This document shows positions 1 to 8,410 of a stretch of DNA of 17,074 bases, one piece after another. Both the position numbers and the translations under genes were made by a program. How positions within the stretch are numbered: the first letter of the stretch is position 1; each line of letters opens with the position of its first letter. Source of the DNA: an uncultured Moheibacter sp. (GTDB lineage Bacteria; Bacteroidota; Bacteroidia; Flavobacteriales; Weeksellaceae); assembly GCA_937875605.1 (NCBI GenBank), contig CALLXZ010000500.1:1-17074 (forward strand), read 5' to 3'. Below the pieces are notes generated by a model. That model worked only from the letters and a program-made list of their open reading frames with translations, searched no databases and was not told the DNA's origin.

Positions 1-1230
1 ATTCCTGTTACTCAGTGGAATGGAAGTGTAGTAAATGTAAAAATATACCAACCAGCAAGCCCGGTAATTGGAAATACCATCTATAATACTATAAATCTTA
101 CCAAAATCATAATGAGTGGGTTGGAATATTATTATATTAAAACCGAAAACTCAATTGGAAATTATATTAACCAAACTCTCACTTTTGAAGTTAGCAGCCC
201 TTTAGATGCAGCGGTTTCAAATACATTACCCGCTATACCGCAAAATGAGTGGTCTTCAGCCGGTACAAATGAAACTTGTGTAGAAAAAGCAAACGTATGT
301 TTTACTCGTCTTCATCATGGTTATACTGAAATTTTAATCCCTGTAAATCAATGGAATGGAAGTGCTGTTCACGTAAAGATATATCAACCTAACGGTACTG
401 TAATTACAAACACATCACTTAATACATCTACTCTTGCTAAAATTATGATGAATGGTTTGGAGTATTATTACCTAAAGCCAGGTAGCACAAATTATCTTGA
501 CCAAACCCTCACTTTTGAGGTTAGCAGCCCTTTAGATGCAGCTGTTTCAAATACATTACCTGCTATCCCTCAAAATGAATGGTCTTCAGCCGGAACAAAT
601 GAAACATGTGTAGAAAAAGCAAACGTATGTTTTACTCGTCTTCATCATGGATATGCCGAAATTTTAATTCCTGTTACTCAGTGGAATGGAAGTGTAGTAA
701 ATGTAAAAATATACCAACCAGGCAGCCCAGTAATTGGAAGTCCCTCATTCAATACTTCTAACCTTACGAAGCTCACAATGAATGGATTGGAATATTATTA
801 CCTTAAGCCGGGAGTTGCAAGTTATTATATTGACAAAACTTTAACTTTTGAAGTCAGTAGTCCTTTAGATGCTGCGGTTTCAAATACTTTAGAAGCTATA
901 CCTCAAAATGATTGGAATGACTTTAGCCTACAAGAGAATTGCATCAATAAAACAAGTGGAATTTGTATTAATAGAAATAACGCAAATTATGTTATTCATA
1001 TTCCCGTTAGTGAGTGGAATAATACCAATGCAAGACTTCAACTTTATAATTCAGCCGGAGCTGTAGTAGCAAATCAACTATTTTCTAATCTAGTAAGTGA
1101 GACTCACAATGGAGTTCCTTCATATAAAGTTACAGCAAACATCAGTTCTTATTCTACATCAAATTTAGTTGTTGAACTTTCCAGTGTAACAGATGCTCCT
1201 GTTTATATGTATCTTACGCCGGTTCAGCAA
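1..1230 (+). repeat. Four in-frame tandem repeats, 330-336 nt period
   Basis: Taking the Ile/Val-Pro-Val codons as unit starts, copies begin at 1, 337, 667 and 1000, giving periods of 336, 330 and 333 nt (112, 110, 111 residues). The array probably extends upstream because the window opens at a unit boundary of my choosing. Copies 1 to 3 share very similar protein sequence; copy 4 has diverged but keeps the spaced cysteines, the S-x-W-N motif and the closing VELSS segment. Bases 1-55 and 667-721 are identical. Confidence 0.9.
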
Positions 1231-4200
1231 TTATGTTATGAATATTCCCCGGAATGTGATGAATTGATTATTCCAATTTTTTCTCAGATAGAACCCGTTT
1301 ATGCAGGAGAAAATTTCATTTTGCCTACGATTTCCGATGAAGGAATTACAGGTATTTGGTCCCCTGAAGTGAACAACGAAATAACAACTACTTATACATT
1401 CACTCCTGATGAAGGACAATGTGCTGAAATAACTACAATGACTGTAGAAATTCTAGATGATGTCAACTATACCAATGCACCAAATAGCTACATCTTTGAT
1501 CCGTATCAAGATGAATATGATGGATTATACATCCCCGTGAAGAAAGCTTACGATATGTGGGCTAATTCTAATGGATATTTCGCTGAAGCAATTGAAACAG
1601 GCATTTTATCTGCATCCATAATGTGGCAGGATGTCACCGGCTTAATAAAGTCTGACCCTTCTACTCCAACGGAAGAGTTTGATCTTCCAGTAATTGGATC
1701 TGGCAATAATGCAAAAGTAAAAGTATTAGTTGATAAATCTAAAGGAGAGGGAAATGCTGTTGTCGCATTCAAAGTAAATGGAGAAGTAAAATGGAGCTGG
1801 CATGTTTGGGTCACTGATAGTCCTGAAATTGGTGCTAGTAATACGGCTTTACAACCTTATAATAAAAATCTAAACGGAGATTTCTTTGCTCCAACTTTTA
1901 TGGATAGAAATTTAGGAGCTACTCATAACAGCTTTTTAGGGAACGAGTGGAACAAATCAGGTGGGCTTATGTACGAGTGGGGTAGAAAAGATCCTTTTCC
2001 TTCATTGGTTTACAAAGACTATACTTTCTACGAAGTTGAGGGGGAAGTGGGTATCGTAAAACATAAGCATTCGAAAAGTAGTAATACGGTGTCCATGGAA
2101 AATTTCACTATACTAAGACCTTTCAATGATATCGCCAGTAATATTAAATATTCAGTTGAAAACCCTTTTAATTATATTTATACTTCGAATCAATCACATT
2201 GGTTTTCATCTGCAAATCATCTAGGACCTATCCCAGAAAACCCTTCTAGAAATAAAATGTTTGACCTTTGGTCTGACAATTACTCTGGTGGCGTTGGTGG
2301 TCTATATCCAAACAGTCCTAACTTTAAGCCTTATCAATTAAAATCGTCCTTCGACCCTTGTCCAAATGGATGGAGAGTCCCAACCTTCAATGGACAACAA
2401 GTTTATCGAACAGCTTTTTCTCCTTGGGGAAGAGATTCAGGATCAGACGATGATGCAACTGATGCAACAATATATCCAAATACTACAAATACAAGACTTA
2501 ATGGTGTGAAGATTTATCCAGGCTTAGGAGTGGATTTTAGCGCAGTTACGAACAGATCAATCGGAAGATACCCATTAACGGGAGGTTTTGAACAATATGA
2601 CAGTGGTAAACCCTATTTTCAAGATCCTTTTTCCGAATCTAATTTATGGACAGCTACAAGTTTTAACAACAGTGGACGTTCCATGTTGATTGTATCGGAT
2701 TACGCAAGAATAGATGAGTCAGAATTTGGGCTATATACTTTCAACCACTCCAGCGGTGTTGCTACTCAAATCACCCAAACAGCACAAGCAGTAAGGTGCA
2801 TTGTTGATCCGAATGAAAGTTTACTTCCCGATTTTTCAACTGAATATATAGTGGCAGATAATTCAAAAAGAAACTATAAGATTGGGTTAGATAATCCGAA
2901 TAGTTATTTGATTGATGACAATCAACAAGAACTCATGATTCCTATTTCAAAAGCCTTCGCTATCTATAATCAATATTTGACGGATAGAGGATGGCCATCT
3001 GGAACATTGGGAACAAAAGTTGTTTGGACTAGCAATACTTCTTTAGTTGAAAAGGTTTCCTTAGAAAATACAACCATAAACAACCCAGACAATGGAAATA
3101 TAAAAGTTGAATTTGGAGAAAACAATCCTAAAGGAAATGCCGTTGTTTCATTAACTTTAAATGACGTAGTTATGTGGAGTTGGCATATTTGGGCACCAAA
3201 TACCAATCCGACTGTCAATACAGTTACCTATACCAATGAAGAATCCATCCCAACTTTAAATTTGGTCAATTTTACCAAAAGCGGTGTAGCCCCACTAACT
3301 ACTACTTTTATGGATAGAAATTTAGGTGCTTTAGAAATGTTTCCTGATGTAGTAAATCCAACCTCTCCTACTTCAACAGAAATAACTCAAATTGAAAATA
3401 GCGGAGGACTTCATTTTCAGTGGGGAAGAAAAGATCCTATTCCTTCTTTTCTAAATGTTGGAAGTGGCAACTATTTTATTTATTTGGAAACAGGAAAGGA
3501 CATCAATGGTAATTCTGTTTTTGGGACTACCGTAAATTCAGCTGATTATTTATCTAACTTAACTTCTGAATATTCAACGTACGGAGCCTCTTCCTCAGCA
3601 AATAGAAATGAAAAAATTCTTCAAAGTTTAGACTATTCAATTAAAAATCCTTTACGTTTCTTGTACCATTCGGGTACAGGTAGCCCTGAAAATTATACTC
3701 AAATTAAAGATTGGATGGCTGATGAAAGAAACTTAGGAGATAATAGATGGGGGCATGCAGATAAAAAATCTCCATTTGACCCATGTCCAAACGGATGGAG
3801 AGTTCCAGATGTGTCTTTTACATTCCTTCATACCAATACTATTCAATTAGGAAGTTCAATTTTTTCAGGAGCCATTGGAACCTCTCCTTGGTATAGAAAC
3901 AAAATATTGTCCATAAGTGGTTTAGAACAAAATAGACACTTAATTCAATTAAATCCATACGAAATTGGTTCAAATTATTACGAAGGAGCCTGGGCTTCAG
4001 GATATGGATGGTTATTTAATAATCCTTCTTATAAAGTTGGCAATTTCCCAGCTACTGGAATCCGTGGTTATCTAGGAAATAATACAATTTCAAATCCAAA
4101 TACTTTATCTGGAGTATGGACTTCCTCTTTAGGTGATTCTCAGTATGGCTTTGCTATTGGTTTGTATCTTGGTATTAACTCTGGAAATACAAAAGGTATG

Positions 4201-4575
4201 GTTAAATCTGGAGAAGGTTTTTATCCACAAGCCGGAATGAATGTACGTTGTGCATTGGATGAACCAAGGTACTCTGGCACAATTCCTTCAGAAAAAAATG
4301 AATCTACCATTGACGAGGAAGTCATTGATGGTAATAAATTCACTCAGGTAATAATTGATTCTGAATTTATTTATCCTAACCCCGTTACAGATATATTAAA
4401 AATCAGATCCATAGAAAATAATGAACTTCATTACCAAATTTTCGACATGAGTGGAAGGTATATTCAGTCAGGAAAATTTGGTAATAATTCGACCGATTTA
4501 TCAAGTCTAAAGCCGGGTATTTATTCAATGACTTTGAATGAAACAACAAAAGCCTTCAGAATTATCAAAAAATAA
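1..4575 (+). CDS. Large secreted modular protein with tandem repeats, two FISUMP domains and a T9SS sorting domain (5' end outside window)
   Basis: The reading frame is open from base 1, so the Met codon at 112 is internal and the true start lies upstream; 1524 residues are visible. Order by residue in this window: four ~110-residue repeats (1-410), each of the first three carrying a C-x5-C pair and a conserved stretch with SSPLDAAVSNTL; an Ig-like domain of the flavobacterial GITGIWSP...TYTFTP type (about 417-487); a module ending in the motif WSWHVW (about 494-610); a FISUMP domain (about 632-936, with TFMDRNLGA, FDPCPNGWRVP, VRCIVD); a second such module (about 966-1085, WSWHIW) and FISUMP domain (1102-1420); and a type A T9SS C-terminal domain (about 1454-1524, YPNPVTD...GIYSM). 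Known for the family: the last domain directs export across the outer membrane and surface attachment or release. Ligand and role are unknown; an adhesin or surface-structure role is inference. Not obviously part of the glycan locus. Confidence 0.9.
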   Translation: MPVTQWNGSVVNVKIYQPASPVIGNTIYNTINLTKIIMSGLEYYYIKTENSIGNYINQTLTFEVSSPLDAAVSNTLPAIPQNEWSSAGTNETCVEKANVCFTRLHHGYTEILIPVNQWNGSAVHVKIYQPNGTVITNTSLNTSTLAKIMMNGLEYYYLKPGSTNYLDQTLTFEVSSPLDAAVSNTLPAIPQNEWSSAGTNETCVEKANVCFTRLHHGYAEILIPVTQWNGSVVNVKIYQPGSPVIGSPSFNTSNLTKLTMNGLEYYYLKPGVASYYIDKTLTFEVSSPLDAAVSNTLEAIPQNDWNDFSLQENCINKTSGICINRNNANYVIHIPVSEWNNTNARLQLYNSAGAVVANQLFSNLVSETHNGVPSYKVTANISSYSTSNLVVELSSVTDAPVYMYLTPVQQLCYEYSPECDELIIPIFSQIEPVYAGENFILPTISDEGITGIWSPEVNNEITTTYTFTPDEGQCAEITTMTVEILDDVNYTNAPNSYIFDPYQDEYDGLYIPVKKAYDMWANSNGYFAEAIETGILSASIMWQDVTGLIKSDPSTPTEEFDLPVIGSGNNAKVKVLVDKSKGEGNAVVAFKVNGEVKWSWHVWVTDSPEIGASNTALQPYNKNLNGDFFAPTFMDRNLGATHNSFLGNEWNKSGGLMYEWGRKDPFPSLVYKDYTFYEVEGEVGIVKHKHSKSSNTVSMENFTILRPFNDIASNIKYSVENPFNYIYTSNQSHWFSSANHLGPIPENPSRNKMFDLWSDNYSGGVGGLYPNSPNFKPYQLKSSFDPCPNGWRVPTFNGQQVYRTAFSPWGRDSGSDDDATDATIYPNTTNTRLNGVKIYPGLGVDFSAVTNRSIGRYPLTGGFEQYDSGKPYFQDPFSESNLWTATSFNNSGRSMLIVSDYARIDESEFGLYTFNHSSGVATQITQTAQAVRCIVDPNESLLPDFSTEYIVADNSKRNYKIGLDNPNSYLIDDNQQELMIPISKAFAIYNQYLTDRGWPSGTLGTKVVWTSNTSLVEKVSLENTTINNPDNGNIKVEFGENNPKGNAVVSLTLNDVVMWSWHIWAPNTNPTVNTVTYTNEESIPTLNLVNFTKSGVAPLTTTFMDRNLGALEMFPDVVNPTSPTSTEITQIENSGGLHFQWGRKDPIPSFLNVGSGNYFIYLETGKDINGNSVFGTTVNSADYLSNLTSEYSTYGASSSANRNEKILQSLDYSIKNPLRFLYHSGTGSPENYTQIKDWMADERNLGDNRWGHADKKSPFDPCPNGWRVPDVSFTFLHTNTIQLGSSIFSGAIGTSPWYRNKILSISGLEQNRHLIQLNPYEIGSNYYEGAWASGYGWLFNNPSYKVGNFPATGIRGYLGNNTISNPNTLSGVWTSSLGDSQYGFAIGLYLGINSGNTKGMVKSGEGFYPQAGMNVRCALDEPRYSGTIPSEKNESTIDEEVIDGNKFTQVIIDSEFIYPNPVTDILKIRSIENNELHYQIFDMSGRYIQSGKFGNNSTDLSSLKPGIYSMTLNETTKAFRIIKK
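1480..4260 (+). repeat. Diverged duplication of a WSWH-module plus FISUMP-domain pair
   Basis: Two consecutive ~430-residue blocks within the large protein have the same order: an N-terminal module (IPVKKAYDMW versus IPISKAFAIY; KGEGNAVVAF versus KGNAVVSL; WSWHVW versus WSWHIW) followed by a FISUMP domain (TFMDRNLGA, GG-L-x-x-x-WGRKDP, FDPCPNGWRVP, VRC near the end). The second block starts near 2896. Protein similarity is clear, nucleotide similarity only patchy, so the duplication is old compared with the repeats at the 5' end. Confidence 0.8.
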
Positions 4576-4600
4576 AGTAATTTTTAAATATTATTTTTAT

Positions 4601-4631
4601 AAACTGCCTATTTAAAAGTAGGCAGTTTTTT
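4601..4631 (+). terminator. Rho-independent terminator after the T9SS protein gene
   Basis: A 10-bp perfect stem (AAACTGCCTA at 4601-4610 with TAGGCAGTTT at 4619-4628), an 8-base loop and a run of T to 4631. It sits 25 nt after the stop codon and separates this gene from the acyltransferase gene downstream. Confidence 0.9.
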
Positions 4632-4669
4632 ATGAAGTGAATCATCTATTTTAGTTCATAAACAATTTT

Positions 4670-4677
4670 TATATTTA
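4670..4677 (+). promoter_or_regulatory. Possible Bacteroidota-type -7 element for the acyltransferase gene
   Basis: TATATTTA differs from the TANNTTTG consensus only at the last base and lies 25 nt before the ATG at 4703, after the terminator, where a promoter is expected. No convincing TTG -33 element is seen at the usual distance, so this is a weak call. Confidence 0.3.
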
Positions 4678-4702
4678 CGCGGCAGAAACCAACCAAATAA
4701 GT

Positions 4703-6526
4703 ATGCAGTTTAGATTTGATATTCAAGGCCTTAGAGCATTGGCAGTGATTTTTGTATTTATTTTTCACATGAATCATGCGCTATTGCCAGGTGGTTTTTT
4801 AGGGGTTGACATATTTTTTGTCCTCTCAGGCTATCTAATTTCAGGCATTGTTTTGAAACAAATTAATAATAAAGAATTTTCCTTTATTAATTTTTATCAA
4901 AGTCGTTTTAAGCGAATTCTTCCTGCTTATTATTTTTTACTATTTTCGGTATCGATAGCGGTTGTTTTTATTTATTTCAATCAGGATGTGAAGTTTTTCA
5001 GGAAGGGACTTTTCTATTCGGTTTTGTTTAATTCCAATAATTATTTTGCGTCGCTGGATACCTATTTTGGAGCTCAAAACAGTGAAAACCCTTTACTACA
5101 TACGTGGACATTGGCAGTTGAAATGCAGTTTTATTTCATTCTTCCCATTCTTTTGTGGATTTTCCGAAAAAAAGCATTGGTTTGGGTAATTGTATTATTG
5201 ACAATTGCTTCTGTGGTCTATGCTCAAATGCAGATTGTGTACGCAAAACAAGTCGTTTCCACCTATTATTCGCTTCCGGCAAGAAGTGGTGAATTCTTCC
5301 TCGGTGTTTTGATTCTGCTTTATCAACAGAAAAATAAGATTTCACTAAAATGGCAAAATATTTTAAGTGTAATTGGGATTTTATTGGTAGTAGTTCCATT
5401 GTTTCTTTATAGCGAAAAAACCATATTTCCTGGAATTACTGCTATGATTCCTTGTCTAGGAACGGGATTACTTCTTCTTACCTACGAAAGCCAAATCAAT
5501 AAATTTCTATCTCATAAATCATTTGTATTCATCGGAAAATTGTCTTATTCGATTTACTTATGGCATTGGCCATTTATGGCTCTTTATCGGTATAAAAATG
5601 CGCAATATGAAATTCCATTTGCAGACGGAGTTATTCTAACCGTATTAATTTTATTATTTTCTTGTTTTTCTTATTATTTCGTAGAAGAATTTTGGCGAAG
5701 AAAAAAGAACAAATATTTCTGGATGGGAGCGGTCGGTATCACGGCTGTTTTAGCTGGCTTTGTTTTATTGATTGTACCGGTCAATGAAAAATTGGGTACC
5801 ACTCCCGCTTATTATAGTTCATCTTCGGTGATGGGATTTGAGTCACATGGTAAATATTTTGAAAAGGTTGAAACATTGGGTGACGTGAATGCGAAGAATA
5901 ATATTTTGATGTTGGGCGATAGCCATGGGTTGGTTATGAAACCGTTTTTGAATTACATCGGTTCCCGAAATAATTTCAGTATTACCACCATTACAAACGA
6001 TACATATCCACCGGTTCCGGGGATTGACGAAATACAATTTGTCGAAAACAGCAACTACCTTCTATATAAAAAACTTGCGGACATTGCTGCAAAAGAGATT
6101 GAAAAACACGATTACATCGTCATAATTAAATCATGGAAATTGGAGTTTCCTTATTTCAATAGTGCTTTGGAAAAACTCATCAGACAGTATCCTGAGAAAG
6201 GATTTTTAATTCTTTCCGATTTCCCGACTTTGAATAAAAATCCAATTCGGGTAAACGGTGGAGCTTTTCGTAATCGATCCAAAAATGCAGAATTCATGAC
6301 CTTTTTGGCTGAGATTCCGCAAAATGTGCAAAAAGAATTGAAATCCTTACCAAATGCACAGATTCTGGATTTAACCGACTCGAAAGTTTTTAAAGATATT
6401 CCTTATTTTAACGACACCGTGATGTATTACGATGAAAATCACTTGAACCAATTCGGTTCGGAAAAATATGCAAAAGAAGCGGAAACTAAATTTACAGAAG
6501 CTCTGAAACAATTTAAATTGAATTGA
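4703..6526 (+). CDS. OafA/YrhL-type membrane O-acyltransferase with fused SGNH domain
   Basis: Predicted to transfer an acyl group, usually acetyl, from the cytoplasm onto a surface glycan in the periplasm. Residues 4-360 form an acyltransferase-3 membrane domain with about ten or more hydrophobic segments and the motifs FRFDIQGLRALAV (3-15), the family's catalytic-region histidine H22, FFVLSGYLISG (38-48), the LLHTWTLAVEMQFYF segment (131-145) and SYSIYLWHWPF (281-291). Residues about 395-600 form an SGNH hydrolase-like periplasmic domain with the nucleophile block GDSH (405-408) and the C-terminal D-x-x-H block DENH (577-580). A length of 607 residues is normal for this fusion. In known AT3-SGNH proteins both domains work together in acetyl transfer. 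The ATG at 4703 matches the family's N-terminus, which begins just before the FRxDIQGLRA motif. It converges on the minus-strand glycosyltransferase operon. The acceptor sugar cannot be predicted. Confidence 0.9.
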   Translation: MQFRFDIQGLRALAVIFVFIFHMNHALLPGGFLGVDIFFVLSGYLISGIVLKQINNKEFSFINFYQSRFKRILPAYYFLLFSVSIAVVFIYFNQDVKFFRKGLFYSVLFNSNNYFASLDTYFGAQNSENPLLHTWTLAVEMQFYFILPILLWIFRKKALVWVIVLLTIASVVYAQMQIVYAKQVVSTYYSLPARSGEFFLGVLILLYQQKNKISLKWQNILSVIGILLVVVPLFLYSEKTIFPGITAMIPCLGTGLLLLTYESQINKFLSHKSFVFIGKLSYSIYLWHWPFMALYRYKNAQYEIPFADGVILTVLILLFSCFSYYFVEEFWRRKKNKYFWMGAVGITAVLAGFVLLIVPVNEKLGTTPAYYSSSSVMGFESHGKYFEKVETLGDVNAKNNILMLGDSHGLVMKPFLNYIGSRNNFSITTITNDTYPPVPGIDEIQFVENSNYLLYKKLADIAAKEIEKHDYIVIIKSWKLEFPYFNSALEKLIRQYPEKGFLILSDFPTLNKNPIRVNGGAFRNRSKNAEFMTFLAEIPQNVQKELKSLPNAQILDLTDSKVFKDIPYFNDTVMYYDENHLNQFGSEKYAKEAETKFTEALKQFKLN

Positions 6527-6534
6527 TTTATTCT

Positions 6535-6559
6535 AAAATTTGATTTAAAATCAAACTTT
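6535..6559. terminator. Weak AT-rich hairpin between convergent genes
   Basis: TTTGATTTAAAATCAAA (6539-6555) is an inverted repeat able to form a 6-bp stem, flanked by AAAA on the left and CTTT on the right. It lies between the stop codons of the two convergent genes (24-nt gap) and overlaps the last codons of the minus-strand gene. It could end transcription in both directions, but the stem has only one G-C pair per arm. Confidence 0.35.
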
Positions 6560-7477
6560 ACCGTACGTAAATTGGGTGTCTTGAAGAATTCTTTCCATCC
6601 AATTATCAAATTCGTAGCGCTTTAAGATTTCTTCCGATATAGGTTCGTAGGGACTTTCAAGAAATTGAGGAAGGTCTTCGAAATTATCTTCTCCAATTAT
6701 AAAAACATTGGCTGGATTATAGAAAGGTTCGTTTTTGAGATGGGGATTATCACTGATTATTTTTTTGCGGAGAAAAATCGACTCCATCGGACGAAGAGTC
6801 AATCCAACCTGACTAGGAGGCATAATGTCGAGAATCGCTTTGGATTGAGCCACTACTTCCAAATATTCAGAATAGGAAAGTTCTTTTATATGATTAGGAT
6901 TTTTTTCGTTCCGATTGGGAACAATATGAAAATAAGGTTTTAAATTTTGGCTGATGAAAAACTCTTTTAGCTCTAAAAGTCGTTCTTTCCGATGTTTATT
7001 ACGGCCTACGAATGCTAAATCATACTTAAGCTGAACGGGTTTTGTCTGGATGGTATCAAAATAAAATGTGTTGTTATATTTCATTTTATAATTGACTGCA
7101 TCAAACTTATCAAATGTCCATAAATCGGTAAGATTATAATGTGTCTCGGTAGGTCTTCCGATGCGATAAGCCGGATTCCAATACCAATAAACAATTTTTA
7201 TCTGCGGATTTTTCGCCTGAATGTATTGAATGGTTTTCTCGTCCACCGGCGCAAACAATACGATTACTTTGTATTTTTCTAAATGATGTTTCCAGTTTGC
7301 ATAAAGAAAGTTTTGACCGATGGTAATCTTTTCAATCAGTTTTTTTATAATTCTGAATGCTAAAGTTTCTTCTTTTTGAAGCTTTGAAATTTCCCATCCT
7401 CGATTTTTAATTTCTTGTTCAAAAAAATCAACCGAATTATAAATTACCAAAACTTCCTTTTTCTCTATTGCATTCAT
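6551..7477 (-). CDS. Atypical GT-B-like glycosyltransferase, last gene of the minus-strand operon
   Basis: A soluble 308-residue protein with no signal peptide or membrane segment. The N-terminal half shows only weak Rossmann-like features (KEVLVIYNS, 7-15; KYKVIVLFAP, 68-77; KIVYWYWNP, 94-102). The C-terminal half resembles the donor-binding half of GT-B enzymes of the lipopolysaccharide and CgeB-like kind: YDLAFVGRNKHRKERL (152-167), then SYSEYLEVVAQSKAILDI (201-218) and GLTLRPMESIFLRKKIISDN (225-244), where R229 and E232 take the position of the conserved C-terminal motif. I know this pattern from Bacteroidota LPS and capsule loci, where such proteins are annotated as LPS biosynthesis proteins, but I cannot assign a donor or acceptor. 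It starts 15 nt after the preceding GT2 gene and is probably cotranscribed with it. Confidence 0.7.
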   Translation of the reverse strand: MNAIEKKEVLVIYNSVDFFEQEIKNRGWEISKLQKEETLAFRIIKKLIEKITIGQNFLYANWKHHLEKYKVIVLFAPVDEKTIQYIQAKNPQIKIVYWYWNPAYRIGRPTETHYNLTDLWTFDKFDAVNYKMKYNNTFYFDTIQTKPVQLKYDLAFVGRNKHRKERLLELKEFFISQNLKPYFHIVPNRNEKNPNHIKELSYSEYLEVVAQSKAILDIMPPSQVGLTLRPMESIFLRKKIISDNPHLKNEPFYNPANVFIIGEDNFEDLPQFLESPYEPISEEILKRYEFDNWMERILQDTQFTYGKV

Positions 7478-7492
7478 CTTAAATCTCTATAA

Positions 7493-8410
7493 CTATTTGT
7501 TTTTCAACTTCGTATAAACATAACTCAAAGGATAAAGTAAAAGTCCTGCTATCCAAATCATCATGGGCTGTATGGAATGAATAGTTGTTACAAACGATTG
7601 ATTTGTAAGAATGGAATACGATTGAAATCCTACCAAATTAGTCAATAGAACTTTTGGATAACTCCCTAATTTGGTACCATAAGAATTCAAAAATGATCTA
7701 TATCCATCCCGCAATCCAATGTAAGAAGAGGGTTTCACTCGATCATTACTCATGGAATCCTGATCGTCCGCGTCAAAATAATACGTTCTTATTACTTGAT
7801 TTATAAATCGGGTTTTCATGCCATCTCCATCATAAATGCTAAAAAATATCTTTTGGGGAGCATATTTTCCTTTGTAAAATTCGAAGTCAAACGCACGAAG
7901 ATATTTTAGGTAAGGTTCTGTTATAAACAAACCGTTTTTATCACCCCGAATTTTATATTTATAACGCATTTCCAACACGGATCCATCAAATCCATTACCG
8001 GGAAACTGCGTCCCATAAATCTTTCCATTTTCATCTTCCGAATGACCAATTACAGAAATAAATTGTCTTCTATCCAATTCATCAGCCACCTCAACCAAAA
8101 TTTTCAACGCATCTGCCGGATACGCATCATCTGAATCCAAAATAGCAAAATAATCGGTTTTTACCTTTTCAATCCCCTTGAAAACCGTGTAGAATTTTTT
8201 TGAATTCTCATTTTTAAAATATTCTATCGGAAAATTATTTTCTGAAATGAAAGAATTCACAATCTCTTCAGTATCATCCGTAGAACCATCATCCAAAATG
8301 ATCCAACAAAACTTTTTAAATGTTTGATTTTTCAACGAATCAAAAGCTCGTTGAAGTGTATGTGCCCGGTTATAAGTTGGTGTTAATATGGTCAATTTTA
8401 AATCATCCAT
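7493..8410 (-). CDS. Family 2 glycosyltransferase
   Basis: GT-A fold enzyme of family 2, expected to transfer a sugar from a nucleotide donor to a lipid-linked glycan at the inner face of the membrane. Visible motifs: LTILTPTYNRAHTLQRAFDS (6-25, nucleotide-binding strand), LDDGSTDDTEEIV (39-51) and the metal-binding DSDD at 92-95. A hydrophobic stretch with two prolines near the C-terminus (MMIWIAGLLLYPLSYVYT) suggests membrane association. At 305 residues it is typical. The start codon overlaps the end of the upstream GT4 gene by 8 nt, which implies translational coupling. Related GT2 proteins with the YNRAHTL N-terminus are common in flavobacterial polysaccharide loci; specificity is unknown. 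Confidence 0.88.
   Translation of the reverse strand: MDDLKLTILTPTYNRAHTLQRAFDSLKNQTFKKFCWIILDDGSTDDTEEIVNSFISENNFPIEYFKNENSKKFYTVFKGIEKVKTDYFAILDSDDAYPADALKILVEVADELDRRQFISVIGHSEDENGKIYGTQFPGNGFDGSVLEMRYKYKIRGDKNGLFITEPYLKYLRAFDFEFYKGKYAPQKIFFSIYDGDGMKTRFINQVIRTYYFDADDQDSMSNDRVKPSSYIGLRDGYRSFLNSYGTKLGSYPKVLLTNLVGFQSYSILTNQSFVTTIHSIQPMMIWIAGLLLYPLSYVYTKLKNK

Noticed and set aside
112..114. ATG as the start of the large secreted protein
   Set aside because: The same frame is open back to base 1 and codes for repeat sequence there, so this Met is internal.
1..1230. CRISPR or intergenic repeat array
   Set aside because: Period is about 333 nt, in frame, with protein-level conservation; there are no short repeats with unique spacers.
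5136..5399. Minus-strand 87-codon frame inside the AT3-SGNH gene
   Set aside because: Fully antisense to conserved acyltransferase sequence, no supporting motif.
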